Assembly (NCBI RefSeq): GCF_030408915.1
Contig: NZ_CP047654.1
Span: 1,550,001-1,614,000 of the forward strand
Length of the DNA stretch: 64,000 bases
Direction: 5' to 3'
Source: Corynebacterium guangdongense
GTDB lineage: Bacteria; Actinomycetota; Actinomycetes; Mycobacteriales; Mycobacteriaceae
The position numbers and the translations under genes are program-made. Below the pieces are notes generated by a model that was given only the letters and a program-made list of their open reading frames with translations, ran no database searches and had not been told where the DNA came from. Position 1 is the first letter of the stretch; each line of letters begins with the position of its first letter. Shown one piece after another: positions 16,013-25,258 of this stretch.

Positions 16013-16720
16013 TTACGGGAGGGCGTTGATGGCGTCACCGACGTCGGCGACGCGGCGGCCGGAGATGAACGGGGTCTCCTCGCGCACGTGCAGGCGGGCC
16101 TCGGTGTAGCGCATCTTGTGCATCAGGTCGACGATGCGTCCGAGTTCGTCGGCCTCGAAGGACAGCATCCACTCGTAGTCGCCGAGCGCGAAGGCTGCGA
16201 CGGTGTTGGCACGGATGTCGGCGAACTCGGCGGCGGCCATGCCGTGGTCGCGCAGCATCGTGGAGCGCTCCTCCGGGTCGAGGATGTACCACTCGTAGGA
16301 ACGGACGAAGGGGTAGACCGTGATCCAGTCCTTCGCCTCCTCGCCCATGATGAAGGACGGCAGGTGACGCTTGTTGAACTCGGACGGGCGGTGCACGCCG
16401 TTGCCCAGCCAGGAGATCTCCAGGGACTGACCGAAGGTGGTGCGGCGGAAGCCGTTGAGCGCGTCCTGGATCTGGTCGAACTCCTCGGCGTGCCACCAGA
16501 TCATGAAATCGGCGTCGGCGCGGGAGCCGGAGACGTTGTAGATGCCGCGGACTTCGACGAGGCCGGCGTCGGCGAGCTTCTGGAAGTAGGCGCGCGCCTC
16601 CTCGACGACGTCGGTGCGGTCGTTGGCCAGTGCGCCGGGCACGGACTGGAAGACGGCGTACTGGAGGTAGCGCTGGACCTTGTTCAGCTTCTCGTAATCG
16701 ATCTCGGTGTTGTCCGACAC
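16013..16720 (-). CDS. hemQ: Coproheme decarboxylase HemQ/ChdC
   Basis: HemQ makes haem b from coproheme III with hydrogen peroxide, the last step of the Gram-positive coproporphyrin pathway. The 235-residue actinobacterial form keeps residues described for the C. diphtheriae enzyme at shifted-by-one positions: distal H119 (KRHLPSF), radical tyrosine Y136 (VYPFVRSYEWY) and proximal H159 (LRDHGM). The start is GTG 16720 with AAGGGAA upstream; a good -10 (TATGAT, minus strand 16757-16762) gives a leader of about 30 bases. Divergent from DUF3000. Confidence 0.94.
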   Translation of the reverse strand: MSDNTEIDYEKLNKVQRYLQYAVFQSVPGALANDRTDVVEEARAYFQKLADAGLVEVRGIYNVSGSRADADFMIWWHAEEFDQIQDALNGFRRTTFGQSLEISWLGNGVHRPSEFNKRHLPSFIMGEEAKDWITVYPFVRSYEWYILDPEERSTMLRDHGMAAAEFADIRANTVAAFALGDYEWMLSFEADELGRIVDLMHKMRYTEARLHVREETPFISGRRVADVGDAINALP

Positions 16721-16756
16721 TGCGGTTCCCTTCTTTGACGATCAGTGACGAAGTCC

Positions 16757-16762
16757 ATCATA
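16757..16762 (-). promoter_or_regulatory. Probable -10 of hemQ
   Basis: TATGAT on the minus strand, 36 bases before the GTG of hemQ. The -35 region is weak. Confidence 0.45.
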
Positions 16763-16834
16763 AGTTGGATCTATCCCCGATGGCCATCAGTCGGGGGCAC
16801 GGCGTGGCAACCACGCTGCACGCGCGCTGATCGT

Positions 16835-16840
16835 TAGCTT
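16835..16840 (+). promoter_or_regulatory. Probable -10 of a leaderless DUF3000 transcript
   Basis: TAGCTT ends 7 bases before GTG 16848, which favours that start over TTG 16839. Confidence 0.5.
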
Positions 16841-16847
16841 GGATTCC

Positions 16848-17486
16848 GTGATCAACTCCGATTCCCGCCCCACCCCCGTCGACGCTGAAATCGACGCAAC
16901 CTCGCAGGGCAACACGACACCACCCGAGTTCACTGCCGCGGTGGAATCCATGCACGCGGCCCGTCTCCGCGGCGAGTTGACTCTCGGGACCATCCGTTCC
17001 CCGCAGAAGCTGGCGCCGTTCAGCCATGCCATCGGCCTGGAGGTCGACCGCGGGGACAACGACACCGAGGATCTCGAGAGCGTGCCGGTCGACGCCGCCG
17101 GCGACGCTTTCGGCCGGCTCATTCTGCTGCACGACCCCGGCGCCGAGGACGCCTGGGACGGCTCCATGCGTCTGGTGGCCTACATCCAGGCGGACATGGA
17201 CGACGAGGTGGCCAATGATCCGCTGCTGCCGGACGTGGCCTGGCAGTGGCTGACCGAGGGCCTAGACGAGGCCGACGGTTACACCAACCTCGGCGGCACC
17301 GTCACGGCGACGGCCAGCGTGCGTTTCGGCGAGATCGGTGGCCCACCGCGTTCCTACCAGCTGGAGATGCGCGCGTCCTGGACCGCCGAGGGCACGGACC
17401 TCACCTCCCATGTCGAGGCTTTCGCAGCCGTCCTGGCCAATGTCGCCGGCCTGCCGCCGGAGGGCGTGACCTCCATCGGTGGTTAG
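16848..17486 (+). CDS. DUF3000 family protein
   Basis: A 212-residue soluble acidic protein of an actinobacterial family without known function. A helical region (about 27-50) with FTAAVESMHAARLRGELTLG precedes an alpha/beta core with FGRLILLHDP, ending in SHVEAFAAVLANVAGLPPEGV. It overlaps rnd by 8 bases, so the two are co-translated; the same pairing (Rv2680-Rv2681) exists in mycobacteria, as I recall. A role with RNase D is only inference. Confidence 0.87.
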   Translation: MINSDSRPTPVDAEIDATSQGNTTPPEFTAAVESMHAARLRGELTLGTIRSPQKLAPFSHAIGLEVDRGDNDTEDLESVPVDAAGDAFGRLILLHDPGAEDAWDGSMRLVAYIQADMDDEVANDPLLPDVAWQWLTEGLDEADGYTNLGGTVTATASVRFGEIGGPPRSYQLEMRASWTAEGTDLTSHVEAFAAVLANVAGLPPEGVTSIGG

Positions 17487-18666
17487 GCTCAACTCACCGC
17501 GCGGGGGCCTGCCTGAACTCGCGGACACCCCCGACGCCATCCGTTTTGCCGCCGACCGCCTGGCCCGTGGCCTGGGGCCCGTCGCCGTCGACACCGAGCG
17601 CGCCTCCGGCTTCCGCTACGACGACCGCGCCTTCCTGCTGCAGATCCGGCGCGCCCGCTCAGGCACCGTGTTGATCGACCCCGAGGGCCACCGCGAGCTG
17701 ATCACCGAGGTCCTGGCCCCCGTCCTCAACCCCGAGACCTGGGTGCTGCACGCCGCCGCCAGTGACCTGCCCTCCCTGGCGATGCTCGGCCTGCACCCGG
17801 CGGGACTCTTCGACACGGAGCTGGCGGGTCGCCTGGCCGGGGTCGAGAAGGTTAATTTGGCGGCCATGATTGAGGAGGTCTTCGGCTACGAACTGGCCAA
17901 AGGCCACGGCGCCGAGGACTGGTCCACCCGCCCTCTGCCCACCCCCTGGCTCGCCTACGCCGCCCTCGACGTCGAGCTGCTGTTGGAGCTCGCCGAAGCA
18001 ATGGCCGAGATCCTCGACTCCCAGAACAAGCTAGGCATCGCGCACGAGGAGTTCGAGCACCTCGTCGAGACCCACCGCCAGCCCCCCGGCCCCCAGCACT
18101 GGCGCGACCTCAAGGGCGTGGGGATTCTTCGCCGGCCGGAGCAGCTGGCCGTCGCGAAGCATCTCTTCCGGGTACGAGACGCCCGCGCCCGCGAGAGCGA
18201 CACCGCCGTCGGACGCATCCTGCCCAACAAGGTGCTGGTCGAGATCGCGCGCGCCCTGCCGCCCACCGCGTCGGACCTGGCGCGGGTCCGCGGCGTTCCG
18301 CGCCGGGCCGCCGGCTTCTGGTTCAGCGAGCTTGTCGACGCCCGCAACTCCGACCCCGCGACCTGGCCGCGACGTTCCGAGCGGGCCGAGATCGCCCCGC
18401 ACAAGAGCACATGGCAGTCAAACTATCCGGAGAGCTGGGACGCCTACCAGCTGGTGCGCGCGGAGGTCGCGGAGCTGGCCATGGACATCGACATTCCGCT
18501 CGAGAACGTGCTCAAGCCCGCGCTGCTGCGTGACGCGGTGTGGATGCTCACCGAAGAGGCGGCGTTGAGCAGCATCGACGCGGTCGGCCACTATCTCGCC
18601 GACCGCGGAGCCCGCGAGTGGCAGATCGCCGCCACCGCGCCGATCATCTGGCGGCTGGGCGCCTAG
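17479..18666 (+). CDS. rnd: RNase D-like 3'-5' exonuclease (DEDDy) with HRDC domain
   Basis: Trims 3' ends of stable RNA such as tRNA precursors. In 395 residues, the DEDDy catalytic set is present: D38 and E40 (VDTERASGF), D96 (HAAASDL), Y160 and D164 (YAALDVELL). An HRDC domain follows (about 208-290, with GILRRPEQLAVAKHLFRVRD) and a helical C-terminal part. Start GTG 17479 lies within DUF3000. It converges on dxs with only 6 bases between the stops and no hairpin. Confidence 0.92.
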   Translation: MVRLNSPRGGLPELADTPDAIRFAADRLARGLGPVAVDTERASGFRYDDRAFLLQIRRARSGTVLIDPEGHRELITEVLAPVLNPETWVLHAAASDLPSLAMLGLHPAGLFDTELAGRLAGVEKVNLAAMIEEVFGYELAKGHGAEDWSTRPLPTPWLAYAALDVELLLELAEAMAEILDSQNKLGIAHEEFEHLVETHRQPPGPQHWRDLKGVGILRRPEQLAVAKHLFRVRDARARESDTAVGRILPNKVLVEIARALPPTASDLARVRGVPRRAAGFWFSELVDARNSDPATWPRRSERAEIAPHKSTWQSNYPESWDAYQLVRAEVAELAMDIDIPLENVLKPALLRDAVWMLTEEAALSSIDAVGHYLADRGAREWQIAATAPIIWRLGA

Positions 18667-18672
18667 CCTCTT

Positions 18673-20577
18673 TTAGTCCTCTTCCCCGAATAGCGTCTCC
18701 AGCCAGCCAAGGACCGACCCGGCGACGCCGTCGACGTCGAGGCCGGCCTCGGCCAGGACCTGGCCGCGGGAGGCGTGCTTCGGGAAGACCTGCGGGAAGG
18801 CCAGCTGACGCTGCGGGGTGTCGACCTCCGCCGCGGAACAGGCCAGCGCGACGAGACTGCCCACGCCGCCGACGAGCATGCCGTCCTCGAGCGTGACGAC
18901 CAGGTCGTGGTCATCCGCCAGGGCGACGAGGGACTGCGGGACGGGGACGACCCAGCGCGGGTCGGCGACGGTGACGCCGACGCCCTCCGCCGCCAGCCGC
19001 CCCGCCGCGGCCAGGGCGGTCTCGGCCATGGCGCCGATGGCGACGATGAGGACGCTGACCCCCTCCTGCTCGTCATCGGAATCGGAGTAGCGGAGCACGT
19101 CGACGCCATCACTCATCCGGGTCTGCGCCTCGATCGGCTCGGGCAGACCGCCCTTCGGGAAGCGGACGAGGGTTGGCCCGTCGTCGACCGACAGGGCTTC
19201 CCGGAACTGGGCCGTCAGCTCCACCCCGTCGCGCGGCGCCGAGATGCGGATGCCCGGGATGACCGAGGCCAGGGACATGTCCCAGACGCCGTTGTGGGAG
19301 GCGCCGTCGGTGCCGGTGACGCCCGCACGGTCAAGGACCAGCGTGACCGGCAACTTCAGCAGCGCCACATCCATCAGCAGCTGGTCGAAGGCGCGGTTGA
19401 GGAAGGTCGAGTAGATGGCGACCACCGGGTGGTAGCCGCCCAGCGCCAGCCCGGCCGCGGAGGTCACGGCATGCGCCTCGGCGATCCCGACGTCGTAGAA
19501 GCGCTCGGGGTACTCGTCGGCGAAGGCCTGTAGTCCGGTCGGGCCGGCCATCGCTGCGGTGATGGCGACGATGTCCTCGCGCTCCGCGGCGGCGTCGAGA
19601 AGCTCGCGGGAGAAGACGCTGGTCCAGCCCGGGGCTGACGTCGAGGTCGGCGCACCGGTGACGGGATCGATGACGCCGGTCGAGTGCATCTGATCGCGGA
19701 CGTCATTGACCGCCGGAGCGAAGCCGTGGCCCTTCTCCGTGACGACATGCACCAGCATCGGGCCCTCGTACTCGCGGGCGTAGCTCAGCGCGTGCTCCAG
19801 CGCGCGGGTGTTGTGGCCGTTGACCGGGCCGACGTACTTCATGCCGAGGTCGGAGAAGAGCTCCGTCGGCAGCACCTGGGACTTGACGCCCTCCTTGAAG
19901 GCGGCCAGCGCCTCGTAGGCCCGGTCCCCGATCCAGCCCATCTGGCGCAGGCGCTTCTTCGAGTGCTCCATGAGCTCGTCGTAGCCGTGATGCGCGCGGA
20001 TGGCGGAGAGGTTCTGGGCGAAGCCGCCGATGGTCGGCGAATAGGAGCGTCCGTTGTCGTTGACGACGACGACCACGTTGCGGTCGCCCTCGGCGATGTT
20101 GTTGAGCGCCTCCCAGCACATGCCGCCGGTCAGGGCGCCGTCGCCGACGACGGCGACGACGTTGCGCTCGGGCGTGCCCGAGAGCTCGAAGGCCTTGGAC
20201 AGACCGTCGGCGTAGGACAGGGCCGCCGACGCGTGGGAGGACTCGGTCCAGTCATGCTCGGATTCGGCGCGGTCGGTGTATCCCGACAGACCGCCCTTCT
20301 GCCGCAGGGAGTCGAAGGCGTCGGCCCGTCCGGTGAGCATCTTGTGCACGTAGGACTGGTGGGAGGTGTCGAAGATGACCGGCTCCTCCGGCGAATTGAA
20401 CACGCGGTGGAGCATGATCGTCAGTTCGACGACGCCGAGGTTGGGACCGAGATGGCCACCGGTGGCGGACACCTTCTGGACCAGCAGTTCACGAATTTCC
20501 TCGGCCAGCTCGCCGAGGGCGTCCTCCGGCAGCGCCTTCAGGTCCGCCGGTCCGGACACACCACTGAGAATTCCCAT
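18673..20577 (-). CDS. dxs: 1-deoxy-D-xylulose-5-phosphate synthase
   Basis: DXS condenses pyruvate and glyceraldehyde-3-phosphate with thiamine diphosphate, the first step of the MEP isoprenoid pathway. The 634-residue enzyme has the expected motifs: [12 protein letters not shown] (73-84), the ThDP/Mg motif [16 protein letters not shown] (145-160) with N174, [18 protein letters not shown] with the catalytic Glu, and [18 protein letters not shown]. The start [14 protein letters not shown] is canonical. The 133-base gap upstream to the TRAM gene should hold its promoter, but I see no convincing hexamers. Confidence 0.97.
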   Translation of the reverse strand: MGILSGVSGPADLKALPEDALGELAEEIRELLVQKVSATGGHLGPNLGVVELTIMLHRVFNSPEEPVIFDTSHQSYVHKMLTGRADAFDSLRQKGGLSGYTDRAESEHDWTESSHASAALSYADGLSKAFELSGTPERNVVAVVGDGALTGGMCWEALNNIAEGDRNVVVVVNDNGRSYSPTIGGFAQNLSAIRAHHGYDELMEHSKKRLRQMGWIGDRAYEALAAFKEGVKSQVLPTELFSDLGMKYVGPVNGHNTRALEHALSYAREYEGPMLVHVVTEKGHGFAPAVNDVRDQMHSTGVIDPVTGAPTSTSAPGWTSVFSRELLDAAAEREDIVAITAAMAGPTGLQAFADEYPERFYDVGIAEAHAVTSAAGLALGGYHPVVAIYSTFLNRAFDQLLMDVALLKLPVTLVLDRAGVTGTDGASHNGVWDMSLASVIPGIRISAPRDGVELTAQFREALSVDDGPTLVRFPKGGLPEPIEAQTRMSDGVDVLRYSDSDDEQEGVSVLIVAIGAMAETALAAAGRLAAEGVGVTVADPRWVVPVPQSLVALADDHDLVVTLEDGMLVGGVGSLVALACSAAEVDTPQRQLAFPQVFPKHASRGQVLAEAGLDVDGVAGSVLGWLETLFGEED

Positions 20578-20710
20578 CGGTGGCTATCTCACTTCCTTCA
20601 CCTTGCCAGGCGACCTGTCGACGGCCGCCTCGATCCCGTCCGCCCCATGTCGGGGTGGAAATCACGTGCGGCCGGGGCCGTTGATTTCTGTCCACCGTAC
20701 CCGTGGTCGG

Positions 20711-21949
20711 TTAGTTGTCGGCAATCTTCTTGTTCAGGCGCGCCATGACCTCAAAGTGGTGCGTACCGGGGAAGGCGTTGATGACCGCGAGATCGGTGAT
20801 CCCGTACCCGGCCTCATCCCAGGCGGCGACGTCCCGGCTGAAAGTCGCCGGATCGCAGCCGACGTGAATGACCGTGACGGGCTGCGCGCGGGCGCTGAGC
20901 TCAATGACCTTCTTGCCCGCGCCGGTGCGCGGCGGATCCAGGACGATGACGTCCGGGGCCGGCAGGTTGCCGACCGCCTGGTCGACGCGCTTGTTGACGC
21001 GCACGACGTCGTAGCCCTTCAGCCCGGCCTGCTCCGAGGCGGTGGCGGCCGCGGAGTAGTCGACGGAGACGATCTGGCTCTTCTCCCCCAGGCTGTCGCC
21101 CAGCGCCGGAACAAAGAGACCGACGCCGCCGTAGAGGTCCCACGCCACCGGGCGCCGGGTCTCCACCGCGGACACCCATTCGCGAACCAGGCCGGTGTAG
21201 AGGTCCGGGGCGGCGGTGTGCGCCTGCCAGAAGGCGGTCGGCGGGAAGCGGAACTCGACGCCGTCGGCCCGTTCCACGACCTCCCCGTCACCCTCGATGA
21301 CCTCGGTGTAGTCCTCGACGCGCTCGCCGCGCGGGGCCTTGCGGGTCTCCACGATGTGGCGGTTGCCCTCGGAATCCAGCACGGCGATGACCTCCGCGCC
21401 CGGGGTGAAGGTGCGTGCCCCCTCCCCGACGACGCCGGCCGCGAGCGCGGGCGCGACCTGGGTGCACGCGACGTCGGTGACCAGCTCATGGGAACCGAGC
21501 ATGCGGGTGCCGGCGCGACCCTGACCGTCGACGCCGAGACGCACACGTGTGCGCCAACCGCGGTGCGGGGTCAGGTCGATGAGGCGGGCGTCGGGAAGCT
21601 TCTCGACGTCGATGACCCGGCGGAGCTGGCCCAGCAGGATGTCGTGCTTGAGCTCAACCTCGCGGCCGTAGTCGATGTCGCCGAAGTCGCAGCAGCCGGC
21701 GCCCCGCGCGGCGGCCGGGCAGGACTGCTCACCGTGGTACTCCCCGGCGGTGACGATGCGGGTGGCATCGGCGCGGCCGAATCGCTTCTTGACCTCGGTG
21801 ACGGTCGCCTCGACGACGTCGCCGGGGTAGGCGCCGCGGACGAAGACCACGCGGCCGTCAGGGCCGGTGGCGATGCCCTCACCGCCGTGGGCCATCCGGG
21901 TGATCGTCAGGGTCGGGGTTTGGCCGACCTCAAGGGTGGTGTCGCTCAT
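20711..21949 (-). CDS. TRAM-domain class I RNA methyltransferase (TrmA/RlmD family)
   Basis: A SAM-dependent uracil-C5 RNA methyltransferase, 412 residues. An N-terminal TRAM RNA-binding domain (about 8-65) is followed by a cysteine group (C77, C86, C87) like the Fe-S cluster motif of RlmD, a Rossmann core with WDLYGGVGLFVPALG, the VLDPPRTGAGKKV motif, the catalytic cysteine VGCDPATFSRD (about C365) and the C-terminal glutamate of HHFEVMARL. Target (tRNA U54 or 23S rRNA) cannot be fixed from sequence. It overlaps the upstream DUF3159 gene by 20 bases. Confidence 0.92.
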   Translation of the reverse strand: MSDTTLEVGQTPTLTITRMAHGGEGIATGPDGRVVFVRGAYPGDVVEATVTEVKKRFGRADATRIVTAGEYHGEQSCPAAARGAGCCDFGDIDYGREVELKHDILLGQLRRVIDVEKLPDARLIDLTPHRGWRTRVRLGVDGQGRAGTRMLGSHELVTDVACTQVAPALAAGVVGEGARTFTPGAEVIAVLDSEGNRHIVETRKAPRGERVEDYTEVIEGDGEVVERADGVEFRFPPTAFWQAHTAAPDLYTGLVREWVSAVETRRPVAWDLYGGVGLFVPALGDSLGEKSQIVSVDYSAAATASEQAGLKGYDVVRVNKRVDQAVGNLPAPDVIVLDPPRTGAGKKVIELSARAQPVTVIHVGCDPATFSRDVAAWDEAGYGITDLAVINAFPGTHHFEVMARLNKKIADN

Positions 21950-22679
21950 GCGGTGTTTCCTTTGTTTCTGCTTCTGATTCTGCTTCAGTTTGTGCTGCTG
22001 CGGGGTGGTCGGCGTCGTCCCCGACCACCAGAGTGGTCGGCACGAGACCTGCCGTCTCCGCCTCCTCGACCGCGGCGTTGGCGCGGCGGACCATCCAGAC
22101 GGTCAACAGCAGTACGACACCGGTCAGCGGCCACCCCATGAGGATACGGGCAACGGCCAGCGCATTGGTCGCGTCGGAGTTGTAGAAGGCGTTCTGGACC
22201 AAGAAGCGGGAGATGAAGACGGTGGCCCACCCCAGCGTCGCCCAGGCGAAGGAGCGACGGGCCTTGACCACCCGACGCCAGACCATGTCCTCGCCGTTGA
22301 GGCCCTTCCAGATCACCCCAACGATCGGCCAGCGCACCAGCACCGACCCGATCGCCACCACCGCCAGCACCAGCGAGGCCCAGATGCCGTAGAGGAAATA
22401 GCCCTTGGCGTCGCCGACGAACCAGGCGATCGCCGCACCGAAGAGCACGCCGACCAGGGCGTTGACCGCCGGCTGCAGCGACTCCCGGCGGAAAGCGCGC
22501 CACAGGAAGATCAGGAAGGCGACGCCGAGGGCTGCTCCCAGGGCCCAGCCCAGCCCCAGGTAGTTGTTGACGGGAACCAGGACGAGAACGGGCAGGGTCG
22601 AGGCGATCAGCCCGGTGACGCCGCCCATCTGCTCCAGCAGGGTGGGTTCCGTGCCGGTACTTTCGGATGTGGAGGTCAT
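21930..22679 (-). CDS. DUF3159 membrane protein
   Basis: A 249-residue membrane protein of an actinobacterial family, function unknown. About six helices lie in residues 20-210; the first carries GGVTGLIASTLPVLVLVPVN, typical of the family, and the loop GLNGEDMVWRRVVKARRSF is conserved. The C-terminal 45 residues are acidic and low-complexity. ATG 22679 lies 7 bases after the DUF3710 stop. Part of the dut-DUF3710-DUF3159-TRAM run. Confidence 0.88.
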   Translation of the reverse strand: MTSTSESTGTEPTLLEQMGGVTGLIASTLPVLVLVPVNNYLGLGWALGAALGVAFLIFLWRAFRRESLQPAVNALVGVLFGAAIAWFVGDAKGYFLYGIWASLVLAVVAIGSVLVRWPIVGVIWKGLNGEDMVWRRVVKARRSFAWATLGWATVFISRFLVQNAFYNSDATNALAVARILMGWPLTGVVLLLTVWMVRRANAAVEEAETAGLVPTTLVVGDDADHPAAAQTEAESEAETKETPHERHHP

Positions 22680-22686
22680 CGCCGGG

Positions 22687-23583
22687 TTACTTCTGCTCCG
22701 TGTCTGCGCCGGTGTCGGTGGGGCCGTCGGCGGGGTTGTTCTTGAGCTGCTTGTTGATCGCTTCGCGGAAGGCGTCCATCGCCGCGCGCGCTTCGGCCGC
22801 GGACTCGGAGTTCTGTGCGGTGGCGACGGCCTGCTGGTTCGCCTGGGCCTGCTCCTGACGACGCTTCATCTCCTCCTGCACCTGCTGCACCAGCTGCGGG
22901 GGGATCGACACCGGCAGCGAGTTGCCCGCCAGAATCGGATCCTGGCCACGATAGACGAAGGTGCGGGCGGCCAGTTCCCGGCCGATCGAGGCCAGTTCCT
23001 CGGTCTTGTCCAGCGGGGCGGTCAGGGTGAAGCGCAGCATCCACCGCGGCCCCTCGATCCCGACGATGCGGATGGCCGCCTGCGGGCCGGAGCCGACGAT
23101 CTCGCGACCCCACGGCCCCTGCTCGTAATGGACGTCCGCCATTCCCTGGGAGCGCATCCCCTCGAGAACTTCGGCGGAGGCCTGCTCCCACTGGCCGGAG
23201 GCCTTCGGCGCGGCGAAGGCGACCGGGGTGATGCGGCCGGCGGTGGTGACGATGTGGATCATCTTCGGGCCCTGCTCGCCCATCTCCACCTGAACCTGGG
23301 AGCCCTTCGGCAGGGGCAGCCTCATCGAGCCGAGGTTGAGGATGCCCGTGGAGTAGTCGGTGAAGTCGAAGTCCTCGATGGCGACGTTGTCGCCGTCGAA
23401 GGGACCGGCGGTGCCGTCGACGGCGTCATGCTCGACGACGGCCCGGATGCCCTCCCCCTCGGTCGTGGCCTGCTCCTGGACCGCGTCATCGACGGGAGTG
23501 TCCTGCTGCGCTGGGGCGGCGTTGACGGATCCGTCCTCGACGACGGGTTCGTCCTTCTTCTTTCCGAATGGCCACAGTGCCAT
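22687..23583 (-). CDS. DUF3710 family protein
   Basis: A 298-residue cytoplasmic protein of unknown function found beside dut in actinobacteria. It begins MALWPFGKKKDEP, has an acidic low-complexity N-terminal part (about 11-65), a beta-rich core (about 75-235: TGILNLGSMRLPLPKG, IVGIEGPRWMLRFTL) and a charged coiled-coil-like tail (about 245-298). The ATG at 23583 with GGAGGAGAAC directly upstream fixes the start; an in-frame extension to 23787 runs antisense-like through dut and is rejected. Confidence 0.9.
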   Translation of the reverse strand: MALWPFGKKKDEPVVEDGSVNAAPAQQDTPVDDAVQEQATTEGEGIRAVVEHDAVDGTAGPFDGDNVAIEDFDFTDYSTGILNLGSMRLPLPKGSQVQVEMGEQGPKMIHIVTTAGRITPVAFAAPKASGQWEQASAEVLEGMRSQGMADVHYEQGPWGREIVGSGPQAAIRIVGIEGPRWMLRFTLTAPLDKTEELASIGRELAARTFVYRGQDPILAGNSLPVSIPPQLVQQVQEEMKRRQEQAQANQQAVATAQNSESAAEARAAMDAFREAINKQLKNNPADGPTDTGADTEQK

Positions 23584-23605
23584 GTTCTCTCCTCCGAAGT
23601 GTCTC

Positions 23606-24046
23606 TCAGTTGGTGCCGGTCGAGCCGTGCCCGCCCATGCCCCGCTCAGTCTCGTCCAGGTCGGTGACTTCCTCGACCTGAGGCAGGAGCACCTCCTGGA
23701 CCAGCAGCTGGGCGATGCGCATGCCACGGGTGATCTCGATGGGCTCGGCCGGATCAAGGTTGATGAGATTGACCTTAATTTCTCCACGGTACCCGGCGTC
23801 GATGGTGCCCGGGGCGTTGACGATGCTCAATCCGTTCTTGGCCGCCAGCCCCGAGCGTGGGTGCACGAGACCGACGGTGCCGACGGGCAGGGCCATCGCG
23901 ACGCCCGTGGAGACGAGGGCACGCTGTCCGGGGGCGAGGGTGACGTCCTCCGCCGCGTGGAGGTCGATGCCGGCGTCATCGGGGTGGGCACGCACCGGGA
24001 GGGGCACGTCGGGGTCGAGTCGCTTGATCTTGAGAGTCTCAGTCAC
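23606..24046 (-). CDS. dut: Deoxyuridine triphosphate nucleotidohydrolase (dUTPase)
   Basis: Hydrolyses dUTP to dUMP, keeping uracil out of DNA and feeding dTMP synthesis. The 146-residue trimeric-type enzyme shows all five motifs: [46 protein letters not shown] and the C-terminal [10 protein letters not shown]. Start is GTG 24046, supported by a -10 hexamer 7 bases upstream. A divergent leaderless gene (DUF3093) begins 90 bases away. Confidence 0.97.
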   Translation of the reverse strand: MTETLKIKRLDPDVPLPVRAHPDDAGIDLHAAEDVTLAPGQRALVSTGVAMALPVGTVGLVHPRSGLAAKNGLSIVNAPGTIDAGYRGEIKVNLINLDPAEPIEITRGMRIAQLLVQEVLLPQVEEVTDLDETERGMGGHGSTGTN

Positions 24047-24053
24047 CCGGACC

Positions 24054-24059
24054 AGCCTA
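24054..24059 (-). promoter_or_regulatory. Probable -10 of a leaderless dut transcript
   Basis: TAGGCT on the minus strand ends 7 bases before GTG 24046. Confidence 0.55.
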
Positions 24060-24122
24060 CGCACCCGGGTGTCACCCGGGGCAGTCGGGAGGCATCGACA
24101 TCGTGTCGTCCCCGTCATCCAT

Positions 24123-24128
24123 TAGACT
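24123..24128 (+). promoter_or_regulatory. Probable -10 of a leaderless DUF3093 transcript
   Basis: TAGACT ends 8 bases before GTG 24137. Confidence 0.55.
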
Positions 24129-24136
24129 GAAGTGCC

Positions 24137-24709
24137 GTGACTGAATCATCGAGCTCCCCGTCCCGCCCCGAGTCCGCCCCGGCTTCTCATGACGGCGGTG
24201 TGACAGAGACCGCGACTGAGGTCATCTACCGCGAACGCCAGTGGGTGCCCTGGTACTGGTGGCTGCTGGCCGCCGGTGTCGTCGCACTGATTTCCGTCCA
24301 GTTGGCCAACAACCGCAACGGGTGGTGGCTGGTCGGCTCCGCCCTCGTCTTCGGCGCCCTCGCCGCGTGGCTGCTGACCCACTGGTCCAGGACCGTCCTG
24401 CGGGTCGAGCTCGACTCCGACGGCACCCGCTGGCTGGTGGCCGGCGAGGCCAACCTGCCCGCCGACGTCGTCTCCCGCTCCTTGGCCGTGCCGGCCACCG
24501 CCAAGCGCAACGCGATGGGCCGGCAGCTCGACCCGGCGGCCTTCGTCATCTCCCACGGCTGGGTGCCGGAAATGGTGATGCTGGTTCTGGACGATCCGAA
24601 CGACCCCACCCCCTACTGGCTGTTGTCCTCGCGCAACCCGGAGGCACTGCTGCAGGCCTTCCTGCCCGATCAGGCCGACGCGGCCCTCAAGCACATGCCG
24701 CGGACGTAG
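24137..24709 (+). CDS. DUF3093 membrane protein
   Basis: A 190-residue protein of an actinobacterial family. After a Ser/Pro-rich N-terminus (1-25) comes YRERQWVPWYWWLLAAG and two membrane helices (about 39-56 and 63-82), then a soluble domain with LDPAAFVISHGWVPEMVMLVLDDPNDPTPYWLLSSRNPEAL. Function unknown. Start GTG 24137 has no Shine-Dalgarno but a -10 just upstream. Ends in a long perfect hairpin shared with DUF4193. Confidence 0.88.
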   Translation: MTESSSSPSRPESAPASHDGGVTETATEVIYRERQWVPWYWWLLAAGVVALISVQLANNRNGWWLVGSALVFGALAAWLLTHWSRTVLRVELDSDGTRWLVAGEANLPADVVSRSLAVPATAKRNAMGRQLDPAAFVISHGWVPEMVMLVLDDPNDPTPYWLLSSRNPEALLQAFLPDQADAALKHMPRT

Positions 24710-24735
24710 CCAGCCCGGTCGATCGCCCGCCGATG

Positions 24736-24781
24736 ACGCCGACGCCCCCACGGAGAACGTTCTCCGTGGGGGCGTCGGCGT
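24736..24781. terminator. 46-base perfect palindrome between DUF3093 and DUF4193
   Basis: Every base from 24736 to 24781 pairs with its mirror: the left arm ends GGAGAAC and the right arm begins GTTCTCC. It lies between two convergent genes and would give a 20-bp or longer hairpin in both transcripts. Neither side has a T run. Confidence 0.8.
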
Positions 24782-24812
24782 GGCGCTGTCCCGGTGGTCG
24801 CGTCAAAACGCG

Positions 24813-25103
24813 CTAGGCGCAGTCGCGGCAGATGTCCACACCGTTCTCGGTGTAGGCGAGGTGCTTGCGGTCCTGGACGATGAAGCACTCGCCGCAGGTG
24901 AACTCCCCCTCGCGGCGCGGGACGACCTCGACGTTGAGCTCCTCGCCGGAGATGTCGACGGACGGAGGCTCGAAAGCCTCGATGATCTCGCCGTCGTCAT
25001 CCATGCCGTTGCTGTTGGAGTCAGCGGCCTTCAGCGCGTCGAGGGAATCAGTCTCGAGTTCGGCTTCCGCACCGCGGCGCGGCGCATCGTAATCAGTGGC
25101 CAT
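24813..25103 (-). CDS. DUF4193 zinc-ribbon protein
   Basis: A 96-residue acidic protein of an actinobacterial family. The C-terminal third holds four cysteines as CGEC (about 70-73) and CRDCA at the very end, a probable zinc ribbon; the N-terminal half (MATDYDAPRRG...DDDGEII) is acidic and likely flexible. In mycobacteria the homologue sits at the same place (Rv2699c). Function unknown; RbpA-like or other RNA-polymerase-linked roles cannot be claimed from this sequence. GGGGATCCC precedes the ATG. Confidence 0.88.
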   Translation of the reverse strand: MATDYDAPRRGAEAELETDSLDALKAADSNSNGMDDDGEIIEAFEPPSVDISGEELNVEVVPRREGEFTCGECFIVQDRKHLAYTENGVDICRDCA

Positions 25104-25258
25104 GGGATCCCCAGTCTTCCTAGTGGTAGTGCCTGCGTGACATTCTCCTACGCGACATCACCCGCCCAGCGAAATCTGGACCGTGTGCCTGTATTGCGAC
25201 GGATGATAAACCAGACTGGACACCTTGTCATATCCCCTGGTCAAAAGGGGTTATTCAG

